This document shows positions 28,685 to 29,015 of a stretch of DNA of 29,015 nt, piece by piece. Position 1 is the stretch's first letter, and every line of letters begins with the position of its first letter. The notes below the pieces were generated by a model. The model was given only the letters and a program-made list of their open reading frames with translations, was not told where the DNA came from and searched no databases. The DNA comes from Chara braunii (Eukaryota; Streptophyta; Charophyceae; Charales; Characeae): the NCBI GenBank assembly GCA_003427395.1, contig BFEA01000248.1, positions 1,539,831-1,568,845 on the forward strand, read 5' to 3'. The position numbers were made by a program, and so were the translations under genes.

Positions 28685-28691
28685 TATAAAT
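28685..28691 (+). promoter_or_regulatory. Putative TATA box of the element B 3' LTR
   Basis: TATAAAT in GCTATAAATTTC after CGCATGCATGC. It is the third copy of this conserved promoter block in the window. Confidence 0.7.
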
Positions 28692-28944
28692 TTCATAAGC
28701 GCGATTAACTCCCTCTCTAAGAACTTTGGAAATCCGCGTTGTCGAGAGGATTGGCTAACGAGCAAAAGTTGGCTGATGAGTAGACAATTAAACAATCTGA
28801 CGAGTTGATGCTAAGTGTGCGGGGTTGACGTGGGGCCTCGACAGACTGTGACACACGAGCGAACTTGGCTTGCATGCTTGGATCAAGCGGGGTGACAACT
28901 GTGTGTGGGTGGGGCGACGGACTGCCCGCATCGGGGTGATGGGA

Positions 28945-28952
<8 letters not shown>

Positions 28953-29015
<63 letters not shown>
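28953..29015 (+). repeat. (AG)n tract at window end
   Basis: An AG run of 63 bases reaching the end, preceded by CACACACA. It is the LTR-encoded tract, homologous to 18417-18471. Confidence 0.97.

Larger units (their letters stand above)
17754..29015 (+). mobile_element. LTR element B, Ty3/gypsy type, plus strand, defective
   Basis: Same lineage and gene order as element A but clearly diverged. It has a 5'-truncated 5' LTR (17754-19911), a degenerate primer site (about 19912-19923), gag-protease, RT-RNase H, PHD-integrase, ORF3, ORF4, ORF5 and a 3' LTR starting at 27969 that leaves the window in its AG tract. The 5' and 3' LTR segments (17754-18471 and 28290-29015) are direct repeats, differing at about 6 of the first 80 positions, so the insertion is not recent. 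It carries more frameshifts than A. The 5' LTR keeps a TATA box. Confidence 0.88.
27969..29015 (+). repeat. 3' LTR of element B, cut by the window end
   Basis: It starts TGTGACGAG, matching A's LTR start TGTGACGAA. From 28290 it repeats the 5' LTR (17754-18471). It includes the TATA box at 28685 and ends in the AG tract. The R-U5 part and the LTR-borne ORF would lie outside the window. Confidence 0.85.

Noticed and set aside
28771-28805. Hammerhead ribozyme (CTGATGAG core) in the LTR
   Set aside because: The CTGATGAG is not followed by a closing stem and GAAA. The 5' LTR copy lacks the core, so it is chance.
1-29015. CRISPR arrays, tRNA or rRNA genes, bacterial operon features
   Set aside because: No regularly spaced repeats, cloverleaf-like sequence or rRNA-like sequence was found. 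The content is eukaryotic retroelements.

Overview
This window is repeat-rich nuclear DNA of a eukaryote. It shows no bacterial operons, no RNA genes and no intact host gene. Almost everything recognisable is mobile-element sequence: one decayed Penelope-like element (PLE), one inserted foldback element with a fragment of a relative, and two large, diverged Ty3/gypsy-type LTR retrotransposons of one lineage. The PLE carries its GIY-YIG nuclease domain upstream of the reverse transcriptase. I know that permuted order from the Chlamys/Naiad group, whose Chlamys branch is found in green algae and other members of the green lineage. Together with an initiator-Met-like primer-binding site, this suggests a green alga or early streptophyte (for example a charophyte). 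That is an inference, not a proof.

Layout. Positions 1-3530 hold an (AG)n tract, a decayed gag-like stretch, an AT-rich block and unassigned sequence. Positions 3531-6687 hold a fragment of a hairpin element followed by the PLE, which is split by a complete 285-bp hairpin copy at 4773-5057. Positions 6799-17755 hold LTR element A on the minus strand: a complete 3' LTR of about 2.37 kb at 6799-9165, an internal region, and a 5' LTR reduced to about 230 bp. Positions 17754-29015 hold LTR element B on the plus strand: a 5'-truncated 5' LTR containing a 95-bp assembly gap, an internal region, and a 3' LTR cut off by the window end inside its (AG)n tract. A and B stand head to head, joined at a 2-bp microhomology where both lost LTR sequence.

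Both LTR elements have the same unusual gene order: gag-protease; then RT-RNase H; then an integrase ORF that starts with a PHD-type zinc finger before the usual HHCC finger, DDE core and GPY/F domain; then ORF3; then ORF4 (acidic, with an RS-rich tail); then ORF5. A further reading frame lies inside the LTR, between the TATA box and the primer-binding site. In both copies the integrase/ORF3 and ORF3/ORF4 boundaries are ATGA overlaps (start and stop codons overlapping), which suggests coupled termination-reinitiation. Every copy has premature stops, frameshifts or deletions, so none looks active. The shared features survive in two diverged copies and therefore probably belonged to the living element. 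The PHD-integrase fusion, the serial ATGA overlaps, the unidentified ORF3-5 and the LTR-borne ORF are the best candidates for something undescribed.
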